DNA of 64,000 bases. Origin: Aurelia coerulea. Lineage: Eukaryota; Cnidaria; Scyphozoa; Semaeostomeae; Ulmaridae. Each line of letters starts with the position of its first letter. Positions within the stretch are counted from its first letter, which is position 1. Below, in pieces: positions 1 to 12,500 of this stretch. The DNA lies in the NCBI GenBank assembly GCA_039566865.1, contig CM076948.1:11171001-11235000 (forward strand), in the 5' to 3' direction. A model generated the notes under the pieces. That model was not told the DNA's origin and did no database searches. It saw nothing but the letters and a program-made list of their open reading frames with translations. A program made the position numbers and the translations under genes.

Positions 1-60
1 GTTTACCTATTGAGAGAGCTCCTCCTTTAAATAATTCTCTCCGTGGTGAATTTATATATA
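1..60 (+). mobile_element. 3' end remnant of CR1/L2-like LINE (family A)
   Basis: The first 35 bases match the complement of 46900-46935, which is the 3' UTR of the family A LINE in the NDH-2 intron. A gaaactgaaact run follows, as it does near 46680. The copy continues off the left edge. It is a short decayed remnant. Confidence 0.6.
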
Positions 61-513
61 TATGAAACTGAAACTCCTCTGAAATTTCAAATTTATGTTC
101 ACTGTCCATGCTCAATTTTGTCAGAGTCATAAACTGTCTAAAATTCTTTCAAATTCACATGAATGAAACTTGGTATCAATGTGTTGTTTTCTTGAGTCAT
201 ATTTTGATGATTACTGATCACAGCAGCAACAACAACCAAAATACTAATTCCGTGGTCCGCGTTTTACGCATGTAGCGCTTATGAAAACGAGGCTATCAAG
301 TTATTCCGATTTCAGACACTGTTTGGCAACAAGTCTCTGTATTAGCGACAAATCAGTTCAAGGAGCATACAGAGATTGTGTAGCCAGTCTAATTATCTAT
401 TTCCTTTGTCCGTAGACTCTTAAATAAAATAAAGAGATGTGTTGTCAAAATCAAAATTTATTCATAAATCTATAAATATGCACCAACCAACTGAAGGACA
501 TTTGAAAACTTAC

Positions 514-555
514 CTTGGCTGTGGTAGCAAAGGTTGTGGTGATCTTGCAGATGAT
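514..555 (-). CDS. RPGRIP1L: RPGRIP1L coding exon (linker), last in window
   Basis: This 42-nt exon has acceptor gtttag and donor gtaagt. With the two carried bases it reads RSSARSPQPLLPQP, and it leaves two bases for an exon left of the window. The proline/serine-rich composition fits the variable linker before the main coiled coil; there is no direct homology. Confidence 0.55.
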
Positions 556-3500
556 CTAAACAGAAAGTCACAAATAATTAACTTTCAACTAACAATAATG
601 AAAGTCAAAGTAACCAGACGCATTGTAGTAGTTTTCTTTTCCAGTTTCGTGTTGTTTTCTTCTCCATTTTTCGTGTTTCATAGCATACGCATCGAATCTT
701 GCTGATTCTTAACTTATCTAGTACCAAGGGAGCTCTCAGTGTTCATTTATAATTGAAAGTATGACTCTATGATATTGGTCTAGTACCGGGTGAACCAGGA
801 AAAATTTCCCACTTTTGAAAATTCATAGCATCAAAAGTACTTGATGGATTGGAATGAATCAATATTTGCTTGACAGCCAAATAATTGAAGTATTTTTGTG
901 ATTTTTCTTGCCTTCTTATGAGCACTGGAAAATTGGTAAATTCAAGTTTACAAAAACTTTGTGGTATGACTGCAAAAGGCCTTGATCAAATCATAAAGGA
1001 CTCCTCACTCAGAACAACAGAGAAAATGCAATTTCTCATGGATGAGAGATATCTTCTGCACATATATTGCCATGGGATTGAAAATCTTTAGTATCTGTTT
1101 GAGAATCTATGTCTTATAACTCTTGATAGAGGTGAAATGCCCCACAGTGATCCAGAATGCAAAAATAAAGGAAGAAAATACAAAATATCGCAAAAATCAA
1201 ATTTGATCAAAACCATCGTAATGATATATGGTCTTAAAGAGGATATGTTAAGGATCAAAACAAAGCAAAAAGTAGACTTTTATGACTTCTGAGTCCGGAG
1301 ATATTCACTTGCAAAGTTGGATGAAATTGACATTGTTTACTTTTCATGTAATTTTTGGTCAGTTTCTACAGAATGGTCATTACAACAGCAAATTCATTTA
1401 CAATTATCTCTGCCCAGGGTTATCCGATTTTAGCTCTGTTTCTTTTAATTGACAGAACTACTTGTTGCCTTGCAAGGGAGTTGCTGATTGCTTCAACTGG
1501 GTCCCAATTTTTTGTTCTCTTGTTGTTTTTTCCTAAATGCACTTATTTTCCTGAAATGGACACCAAAAAATGCGTTATTTGAGATTAAAAGTACAAAATA
1601 AAAAAATTAAGGACGAATATGTCTACCAAACCTAGATTTTATCACAGCAGCACATTTCAGCAGATAGTCTGCCAAAGCAATCACTCAGGATCGTGCAGGG
1701 AAAAAAATTATTTTATTTTGAAAGTGGCCACTGCCACTTTTTTGCTATTTGGAGCCCCTATTATTTTCATGTGCACCTTCAGACAAACGCAAATCCTGTA
1801 ACTCATGCTTAGGATATATCATTCTGAATGGTTTATCCTTTTTCAACAAGTGTTTTGACAAAAGTGATAGTAAAATTGGATGAAAAGGCTCCTCCGCAGA
1901 GGCATATTATGGCTCTCTAATTAAACTGTCTTGAGCCCTGGGATAGCATAGTCTGAACATGCAATTTCAGCATTGAAAAAGTGCACGAGGAACGTTTTGT
2001 AGCCAACCAGCTTCAAGACAAGGCAATATTATATGGACAATGTTATGTGTGATGTTTTTGTACGCATCCTGATCATTTCACTTCAGTAATTACCATGAAA
2101 TAGATGTAATCAAGTCAAAACGATAGCCTTTCACAGTTCTAACTCTACCAGTCTTGAGGAACCATCACTGATGACATCTTCAACTTTGTATGGATCATTT
2201 TTATTTGTGCGAGTTGAAAAAACATCAAAGAAATTATTATTACTATGTTTTTGGTAATTGCATACAGATATGAGTCCCAATGTTTAAGATAGTTCCATCA
2301 AAAAAAGTATAAAAGGCCTCTGCGGTGGAGATAGTGAATTTAATTTTACTTTTCGAAATGCCAGAACACTTGTTAACAAGGATAAAACCATTCAGAATGG
2401 TATATTGTGAGCATGAGTTACAGGATTTGTGTTTGTTTAAAGGCGCACATGAAAATAATGGGGGGCTCAAAATAGCAAAAAAGTGGTAGTGGCCACTTTC
2501 AAAATAAAGTAACTTTTTTCCCTGCACGATCCTGAGTGATTGCTTTGGCATACTATCTGCTGAAATGTGCTGCTGTAATAAAATCTAGGTTTGGTAGACA
2601 TATTCGTCCTTGATTTTTTTATTTTGTACTTTTAATCTCAAATTATGCATTTTTGGTGTCTATTTCAGGAAAATAAGCGCATTTAGGAAAAATAACAAGA
2701 AAACAAAAAAATGCGTTCTGGAAGAAGCAATAAGGGACTCTCTTGTAAGCGGACATGTTGTTCTATCAATTAAAACAAACAGAATTAAAATCGGATAACC
2801 CTGGGCAAAGATATTAGTAAATGAACTTGTTGTTGTAATGAGCATTGTGTAGAAATCGACCAAAAATTACGAGAAAAGTAAACAATGTCAATTCCATCCA
2901 ACTTTGGAAGCAAATATCTCCGGACTCAGAAATCATAAAAGTTTACTTTTTGCTTTGTTTTCATCCTTAACATATCCTCTTTAAGACCATATATCATAAT
3001 AACCGTTTCGAATAAATTTGATTTTTGCGATATTTTGTATTTTTTTCCTCTTGCTGGATCACAGTGTGCCCGTGCGTATTGTTCTTTGTGAGGAGAGTCC
3101 TAACGATTTGATCAAATTTTTTAGGCCTTTTTTCAGTCATGTTGCAACCATGAATTTTTTTAAAGTTGAATTTACCTATATTTGCATGCAGTGCTCGTAC
3201 GAAGACGAGAAAAATCACAAAAATACTTCAATTATTTGGCTGTCAAGCAAATATCTATTCATTCAAATCCATGAAGTACTTGCAGTGCTACGAATTTTCG
3301 AAAGTAGGAACTTTTTTCTGGCTCACCCGGTAGTTTGTAATTAGTGTTTTAGGGTCAGGTTCATTATATTATTAATTCCGCAACATACATTTCCAAAAAA
3401 TACTACCGGGTGTCCCAAAAAAAGTACTCCCGCTTGAAAAATCATCAAAATTTGATAACATGGCCGATCTTCAATTTTCTTTTGTTGTCAAGTAGATCGA

Positions 3501-6500
3501 GGACCAAATTATTTCCAAGATATAGTTGATCTTGTAATAGGTTTAAAAATTAGCTAATTTAGCTCTTTTAGAGCTACCTGGTTTTGAATCATACTACGAA
3601 AAAGCACCAATGATTACCAGATAAATTCCGTTGTGCATGTAAAGCTTCTAGTTTGGTCACGAATAACTAAATGCGCACTAGCATTGGAGACTTCAATGAT
3701 GATAAAAAATCTGAACATTTTAAAGCTTAGGCAAGATTGAGGACTTTGCTTAAAAACTATAGCTCAAAATAAGGTTTTTAAGCACGTACTTTTTTCAAAG
3801 GTTTGATAAACAATTTTTGGTGATTTTTTAAACAGGAGTACTCTATTTCGGAAACCCGGTATATGGAATACAATAAATTCAAATAGCAATTTTACAAGTT
3901 AAAAAGCAAAATACAAATAAAGTGGAGCAAAAATTATCAGTGGGATATGTATGTATGTATATGTAGGGAATCCATTAAAGGAGGAACTAGAGTTAAAGCA
4001 GGAACCATGAACCCAAGAATAAGCTCATTTTTTGAGGAAGAAAATTGCACATACAATCTGCGTAACAACAAACACTTCAAAATTCCACAAATAAGATCAG
4101 AAAGTGGTAGAAAGTCAGTGTTGTTCAGAGGACCCTTCCTATGGAGTATGATTGATAATGACATTAAAGCTTTGAAACAAGAAAAATTTAAGAAGTGTAT
4201 ACATAAATATAAGGACAAATTAGATAAGGTTAATTTTCAATCAGGGACATTAGCAATCAAATCAAAAGATCATTCTTTTGTGTATTGAACATTAAACTTG
4301 AATTGACATTTTTCCAATTTATAGACTACAGTATTCCATTGGACATTAAGTTTTTCTAGTTACATTTTATCAAGATCTAGTTTCAACTATTTACTCAATT
4401 TTTTCCTGTAAACATTTTAATCATAGATATAGTTCTTACTTGTAATTTTAAGTTATATTTTAGTTTTAGTAAAACAGGTCCACATCAGCTGTACAGCTAC
4501 CTTAGATTTAACCTGTATAATCAAAAATATGTATGTATGTATGTATGTCAATAGCATAGCTGATCGAGGAGAGAGGGCCCCCTATCCACAGAAATATTTC
4601 AGCACTTCACAGAAATCAAAGTAAATTACACAGAAAATGAATCTCCTATTTTCGTTATTGAGGGAAGTGAAAAAGAATGTGAGAAATTTCAAAAATTAGT
4701 TGTCAATGCTTTTTGCATGTGACTTTGATCTATAACAAAAGCAAACCAAGGATACAGATTCTTTGATGGTTGTAGGTATACTATTGCAGGATTCAGCAGC
4801 GGTAAAACGAACTGATCTTATGCTGTATTGAAGAGTGTTTCTCTGAGTTAAGAAAATGTCGTTCTTAAAAGTCTTTCGAGTATCACGTTGATGAATAGAC
4901 TTGATCGTGATGTGTGATTTCGAAGTATGTTTGAAAACAGACAGGTGAAATCTTATTGATACATTCAGAGACAAAAGAAAGAAGTTTTAAGTGAAACAAG
5001 TCATGTGATTTCAAGATCTTTAAGTCAGAGAAAATAGGAGAAGAAGGAGGGAAGAAACTTTGAAAAGCAACAGCTCTGATTACTCTCTTTTGCAATAAGA
5101 AAACTGGTTGAATGTTAACATCATCTGCAAAATCCCAAACAACAATTCCATATTGGAGAAAAGAAGCAAACAAAAAGTTATAAAGACATATATTAACACA
5201 TCAACAGGAAGGAAATGCCTTATCTTGAAAAACATGCCACAAGCTCTAGCTAACTTCTTAGCAAGTTCACTCAAAATTAATTTTCTCAAGATTTTAGGAC
5301 AATCTGTTAGCATCAAGCCATTATTAACATTACCCAGTTCTTTATTGACAACTTTTTCAGGTTTTAGGTAAGTCGTTATTGTAAACATTGTATATTGAAT
5401 GCAAAAAAGAACAAAACAAAACGGCTATTTGACTAATGAAACTAGATTTCATTTGCAATTTCATCTCTGGAAAGTAGCTGGTAGCCTACTGCTACCACCA
5501 TAAATGAAAAAATTGGCAAATTACTTGTCGGCTCTTGGATAGAATTTACAAATTTGAATCAAAAAGTTGTAAGAGGTAAGTAAGTACCTTTGGTCGGGTT
5601 GTCCTTGCACACGCATTTGGTCTTTTATTCTTTGTTGTCGATTAGGCTGTCGACCAGATGATATTCCCTGTAAACCAAAGAGTACCAGGTAATCAGCCTG
5701 TCACAGGCAATCAAGATGCTCGTTGATATCAAAACATCAAAGCAGGAGTTTCAATTTTTCTGCATCGGTGAAATACAAACAGAACAGACACAATACGATC
5801 GTCATTGTTATCGCCATTCCTATTAATTGCACTGCTTTGTGCTCAAAATACGAATGGCTCATAATTATCCATAATAAAAGCAGGACTACATTTGCGAGTC
5901 TCGTTCTGTGTTAAGTTTTTCTGATCAAGCCACACAATGAAAAAAGGCTCAACATTTGAATTTACAGCACTGGAAGGCGAAAACGCAAACTTGGAATTTC
6001 AAAATCAATGTTCCCTTTAGCCATAAAGTAGAAAATCTTTCACTGATATAAGATGCTCTTTGTTGAGCGGTCATAGCTGAGGTAGAGTAGCGTCGCCACC
6101 TATGGCCGGTCGCCCATTATGGCCAGCTAGCAAGAGAAATTGAATTTCAGGGGACTGACGACTAGTAATAAAATTGCAATTGCGCGGAAAATCTTCGCTG
6201 ACATCTGTTTTATCATAATTTGACCTTCACTGAAGTTTCAGTTCATTTGCATTGAAACCCGACGAGATGGTTTGTGCATGTCTCTAATTGATTCCTTCAA
6301 GTATTGCAAATTTCATGATTCTATCTACATTCCTTCCTTCTCTTTCGTTCGCTCGGCACCTTGCGGTTTGAAGTTTTTGAAATGTGCTTTGATTTTTCAG
6401 AAGTCCTGTCTCTTGGGAGAAATTCTACAATGAAACCAAAGCAAAGTGACTTCTGATTCAGATTTAAGGTTATGAAGTCTCAGTGCTGCAAATTGTTATT

Positions 6501-9500
6501 TTCGTCGCCCGTTATTATGCTCATCAGTTTACCAGAGAAGTTTCCAATCGCTTCAAAATATCAAAATGCAAGATTTATTAAAAAAAACATCAATTTGGGT
6601 TAAATAAAATCTTACTTACTGACTTGGAAAATCATTGAAACCAAAATAACGCAAAATTATATTAAAGGGTTTGTGCAAGGATAAGTTGGCCTATCTAAAA
6701 ATAACTTTCGATCTAGGCATGCGCAATACGCTGCGCTGAAAATGATCACATGATGGGCTGCCGGGTTGTATTGGTTGTGTTGTTTTGAAAAATAGATAGG
6801 TCCACACTGTGCCGCTCGGCGCCCTACCCTGTTGCTATTTGTTGCTCTCCTCCTCGCATTTTTGCTCTATTTCTGTCCCCTCAATTATTGGATAGAAATA
6901 GCAAATGATTCCTCATGCAGAAGTAAAGCATGGAGATCTTTATCATTTGTCATGGCCGTGAAAATAAAATTGTATTGCTTCTCATTGAATTTTCACAATA
7001 CTATATATGAAAGCTATGAAAGTCTGCAGCTTTAATAGAAGTCTCCATGGCTGGGGACACACTCTGCCTCAAATTACAATAGAAATGTAAGAACTTTAAT
7101 TTCAAACAAATTAATTCTCTGGGTGGGGCTTTTATAATCCTTTTATAATTCCAGGTCTCTTGGCACATTTCAAAATCTTTCGCGTGAGATTCTCATTGTC
7201 CACCAGATTCGTTTCTTCCTTTCCTCGAACTGATCACATGCAAAGTTTCTCGTGACCTGAATACTATGCTGCCATTGGATGATTCGCTTGATCTATTTTT
7301 AGATTTGTTTGCTTGTGCAAATGCAGGCTTTTAACCTTGCACAGACCCTTTAAGTCTATTTTCATTTTAGAAACTATGCCAAAACTCATCTATCGAACCA
7401 CAAGAGATAAGGCAGGATTTAGAACAACTCAAAGCATGTATTTCAATTGCCAAAACTCGAAGTTTAGGTTAATTCTTATTGATATTTTTGTGTTTAAAGT
7501 ACCAACTGATAAACAAAGAACAGTAACTAAAGCTATTTTTCTTATTAAAAACTTTTTACCGGAGAGTAGTGCTCATTGTTTCTCCTGTGGCCATAATGGG
7601 CGACGCACAAAGAAAACGACGTTTTTACCCCCTTGTTTAAAATCTTCTAAAATCAGTATAAAGAGTTAACGTAAAAAGTCAATACTCTGTGATCTCTTTC
7701 TCCATTAGTTGGTGATATAATCTGGCTATTTGGTTTTTTCATTAATTGCTCTTTTTCGATCTAACTCAGAACTTCGCGACGACATGGGCATAATGGGCGA
7801 CACCACTCTAGATTACAGTAAAAACCCGCGTATAACAACCTACTATTTCTGTCAGCAAGTTAGAAACTTAGTATGGCATTGAAGAGCACATTTATGAGTG
7901 CAGTTAATTTCTTTGTTTGCACCTTTATTGCAGAGCAGCTATATATCAAATGAAACTAATAAAGGAAAGTAATAAAGTTCGACAAAATTACCATTATAGA
8001 TTGTTAATGCCTGTTCTCTAGAAATATAATTGTTTAGCCTAGAAACGACGCTTATCTTTTTATTGACTTTAGAACGTAATGTTTCAACGTGTTTGTTAAA
8101 TGTTAATTTGCTGTAAATTTCAACCCCTGAAAGTTTCGCGTGATCTGCTGCCGGTAATTAATTCTCCTTGATGTTAAGATGTAGTGTCTTTTCCCTTTCA
8201 AACCAAGGAACATCAGCTGGAACTTTTTTTGGGATAGCAACCATTTTCATTTTCTGGCCCTAAACTTCTGAACAAAATTTTCACATCTAAGTTATCCTTT
8301 GACTGATAGATCAATATTTCAGTTTTGAATATCAGCGGCATACCTTTTATCCCATAACCCACCAAAAGTGTAAACTTTTTTAGACTCGCACATTATCAAA
8401 TATGAATACAATATTGTGTTTAAGAAAATCAATGCGATCCTTTCTGGATTTTTACAACAAAAGATGCCAAACATCTCTCAATAGAAGATGAATCGGCAAT
8501 AGACCATTTTGACATTTGAAAAAAGGGTCTGGGAGAGCAATAGTTTTCTGGTAAATGGCTGCCACAGGGCTTTCACGAACGATAAATTGAATTATACAAA
8601 TCTATTGGTTTCAAATTCACGATCAAAAATAAGGAAATAAACTGCCCAAAATGTACCCGAAAAGCTGTCCTATGACCCATAAGCCTCGTAACAGAAGGGA
8701 GACTCTCTCTCCAACCCAGACCTCGAATCCAACGGCTTTTTGCGATTGGCGGGAAAGTATTCGTCATTCTTTCTGTTTACCAAAATAAACGAAGCAAGTC
8801 TTGATACAACTGCAAGATGAAAGTCTTGCAACGAAACCTTGAAATTATAGTTAATGTCACAATATTTTCCAGTAAACAGGGCAGAGAAGCCACCGATGAT
8901 GGCCTTACTGTACTTTTATATAGTGGCAGTTGAGCAATATCTTCCTGTCAAGCAGAACAATCTAAATAGGAAACAGTCTTGGATTTTATTGATAAGTGAA
9001 TTGTGACATGAAAAAGTTCAACAAGAAGATCTGACTTACCTGCCCTTGCAGTTTCCTCTACAGTAGGCTAGAATTCGTAAACGGACCTGTAAAGTTCTTT
9101 GCAAGTCACATCAATTTCAAGGCAAAACAAACTTCGTAAAAAGCCGCTGCTTGAAGCAATATATCCACGGGTCGAGACATTATTTCTCGCAATACTGAAT
9201 TTGTATCTTTCCAGAATGCCTAACTCAGAAAGAAATCATTATCTCCACGATTTCGTCATGAACCTTTATCTGATGCAACTTTTCAACTTGCTTCGATTAT
9301 TCTGGTAAACAGAAAGAATGACGAATACTTTCCCACTTTCCCGCCAGACGCAAAAAGCCGTTGGATTCGAGGTCTGGGTTGGAGAGAGTCTCCCTTCTGT
9401 TACGCGGCTTATGGGTCATAAGACAGCTTTTCGGGTACATTTTGGGCAGTTTATTTCCTTATTTTTGATCGTGAATTTGAAACCAATAGATTTGTATAAT

Positions 9501-12500
9501 TCAATTTATCGTTCGTGAAAGCCCTGTGGCAGCCATTTACCAGAAAAATATTGCTCTCCCCAGACCCTTTTTTCAAATGTCAAAATGGTCTATAGCTGAT
9601 ACATTCTTGTAAGACAGAGAACGTTACACTCACCGTTTCCACTCTTGGTTTTACATTGTCGTATGGTGTTTGCTTCTTTCCTTGAGTCAACAGATGCTGT
9701 TTTGTAACAGTTAGCTGCAATTGAAATAAAGATAACATCAATAATTCTGTGTGTCAAGCAGAATGCATTGGAGGAATAGCCACCCTCGCATTATCTCAAC
9801 AATATAGAATCCTGGTTTGCAGCTTTGCTTTCACAAACAGGAAATGAATGTTTAACAGCTAGTTTATTTCTACCTAGCACCAAAAGGTAGCTTTCAGCAA
9901 CAGTGAGAAGTTAAGCTTGTCGATGTAATGTCCAGGTCTTTCCTCTCGACTGAATTTTATGACCGAATTTTAGAGTGACCTCAATGAGTTTTCTATGACT
10001 TCTTCAGATTAGTAGGCCAATACTCTACAACGGAGCCATCCTTCACCTAAAAAAGTGCTACCTTTTTCGAAATTCTGAACAAGAGAAGTATTGCAGAATA
10101 ATGACATGTAGCAGTCCCAAAGAAAGCAAATTGTCAACAAAATAATAACGCATCACCTTGTTCTTTAGAGCCTCATTTGCCTTATTCAAATCTCTAATTT
10201 GGCCTTGAAGATCCTCGATAAATTCAGATGTCTCAGTATCTCTCCTTGCCACTGAAATTACAATCATTCATAACTATCAGAACAAATTTACTTAATTTCT
10301 CAATACAAGTATTTATCGCTAAAGAAGGGCAGGTTCATCAGTTCGTATTTTAAGGTAGCCCCTTGAGGGCCTCTTGAGAAACATCTGAAGGGCAACCCTC
10401 CCTAAATGAATAAAACAAAACAAAATGAAATGAAATGCTTTCCAGTTTTCTAGTCATGGAATTAGCTCTTGCGTAGACGTCTTGGAAACCATTATACATG
10501 AAAGGTTTAGAAGTTATTATATGGTGCATTGGTTCATCAACTGCAGATTCAAAGCAAATGAGTACGAAATCTGAAAGCTATCTGCAATAAGGCATGAGAA
10601 GAATAGAAGAGCAGTTCAGGAAGAAAGTGTATCCTTCAAGGAACTTTAACAGTATATGGATATATTGATAATCTAGGGTTCCTTTAGTTGTCGCATATCC
10701 TTGTAAGTAGTTTTAAGAATATCAACATGTATTTAAGTTTTGGTTGGCATCAATTAGCTTTAGCTAGACCAGAAGCCAACATAAAATAAAGAAATTATTA
10801 TTATTATCATTATATGGGCAAGTCTTTTCATTGTTCTAATGCTTTGGAGATTATGCCGCGGTACGTTATAACCAACGACACGTCATATCCGAACAGATTT
10901 TAAATGAATTAAATGCAGGCTAGAATAAATTCTAATCGGAGTTAAAGCAACGAACATGCAGCTTATGGTTTCTTACAGATTTACGCCTCACGCGATTTGA
11001 AGTACCGTAGGTTTTGATTCTCTAGAGATGTCACAATTTTATTACCTACGTGTTCGTTGCTAGTCGTGCATGAGGCATGGCCTCTTCTATACGGTATAAA
11101 ACAGACTTTGATTTGAGAATTTAGTAAATTTTGCACACTCATGCGGAGTGGTTCTAAATTAAGTTGCTAACAGTCACGACAGCGAGTCGAGCAATGCTTG
11201 TTGAAATGGCCGTCGAGTTTTGTGTGTTATGTGTATGTGGCCTTCGAGCCATATTTTCCGTTTCAGCTACGTTCTGGAAGGCCACTTTGCAGGCCAGTTG
11301 TGGTAGTAATGCAATTCTACTTTGGTTTAGCATGAGGCATGGAGACTTAGATTTGGTGAGAAATTTCATTTTCATTTATATAATGTGCTCTTTCACCTCT
11401 GGTTGGCGATGCAGGTATTTCAAAGTATCACGTTAAATATCACTTACCAGGGTTGCATTTTCTCATCTTAATCACGCTTCGACCCTATTTGGATTTGGGT
11501 CTTGCGCTCGTTCTCTCCTCTTGGTTTGGGTTGGGGGAACACTACGCTTCATTTCACTTCATTTTCTCCCTTCATGTTCTGTGGCGGAGAAAATGCAGGT
11601 TTTCCTTCCAGGAGGGTAATTTGTGTTTTCGGGAGATGGGCTAGTTCCCTCTAAACCCAACTTGCCCTAATGATGAGAAAATGCAACCTTCTGATTGTCT
11701 GATACTTATGACGAAAGATTTACGAAAAGGCTGAAGCATATCTGAAGGGCAGCCAAGCCCCAGCAGCCTTGAGCCTATTTATGGGAGTGTAACTTTAACT
11801 GGAATATATTGAGGTAAACATTAGAGAGCAAAAGCAGCGCATGTATGCGTGAAAAATCGAAACCCCTTAGCTCCCCACAACAGATCCCAAAATTAGGCAA
11901 CATTTGATGTATTCTTCCTTAGGCCTCAACTCTTGATTTATCGTTTCAAAAAGCATATATAACCACACACACTTCCTCAAGTCAAATTGCACGATAACGT
12001 CATTTTATGCAGTTGTCGGTAAACATGCTTGGAAACTAATGAAATGTAATTTACCTCCTTCTTGGCCATCAATTTTCTTCTTGTCCTTGAATAATCGCAA
12101 TAATTTTGTGGCCATTCTGCGAAAAAGATCAACTCATTGTACCTTATGGTTGCTTTTGGATGTTATTACTTACATTTCCTTTTTGCATGTGGCATGCCAG
12201 CGAACCCATACGCATTAACGTGGTGGATACGGATGGTTTCTCATAGGTACTGGATAAGGATAGTAGGTAAGGCTTGCAGGGTTGGGTGGCAGTAAATATG
12301 TACCCTTTGTCCTAGTTCTTTTTACAAGTTTTGAAATTGGATAGCAATAAGTCATTGTCAAGATGGAAAACGTTGGCAAAATTCGAACAGAAATCTTCTT
12401 GCTTCAATCTTCTTACATTTCCTTAATTGTGATCACGGGCGGTAGGAAACGCTGAATTTAGAAAAAGCTTTACGGATGATACATCGAGTTATTCCAATCC

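Noticed and set aside
1355..2863. Paired similar ORFs at 1355-1582 (+) and 2660-2863 (-) as a gene family
   Set aside because: Their similarity comes from the inverted arms of the 786-3330 element; sequences are low-complexity and not conserved as proteins.
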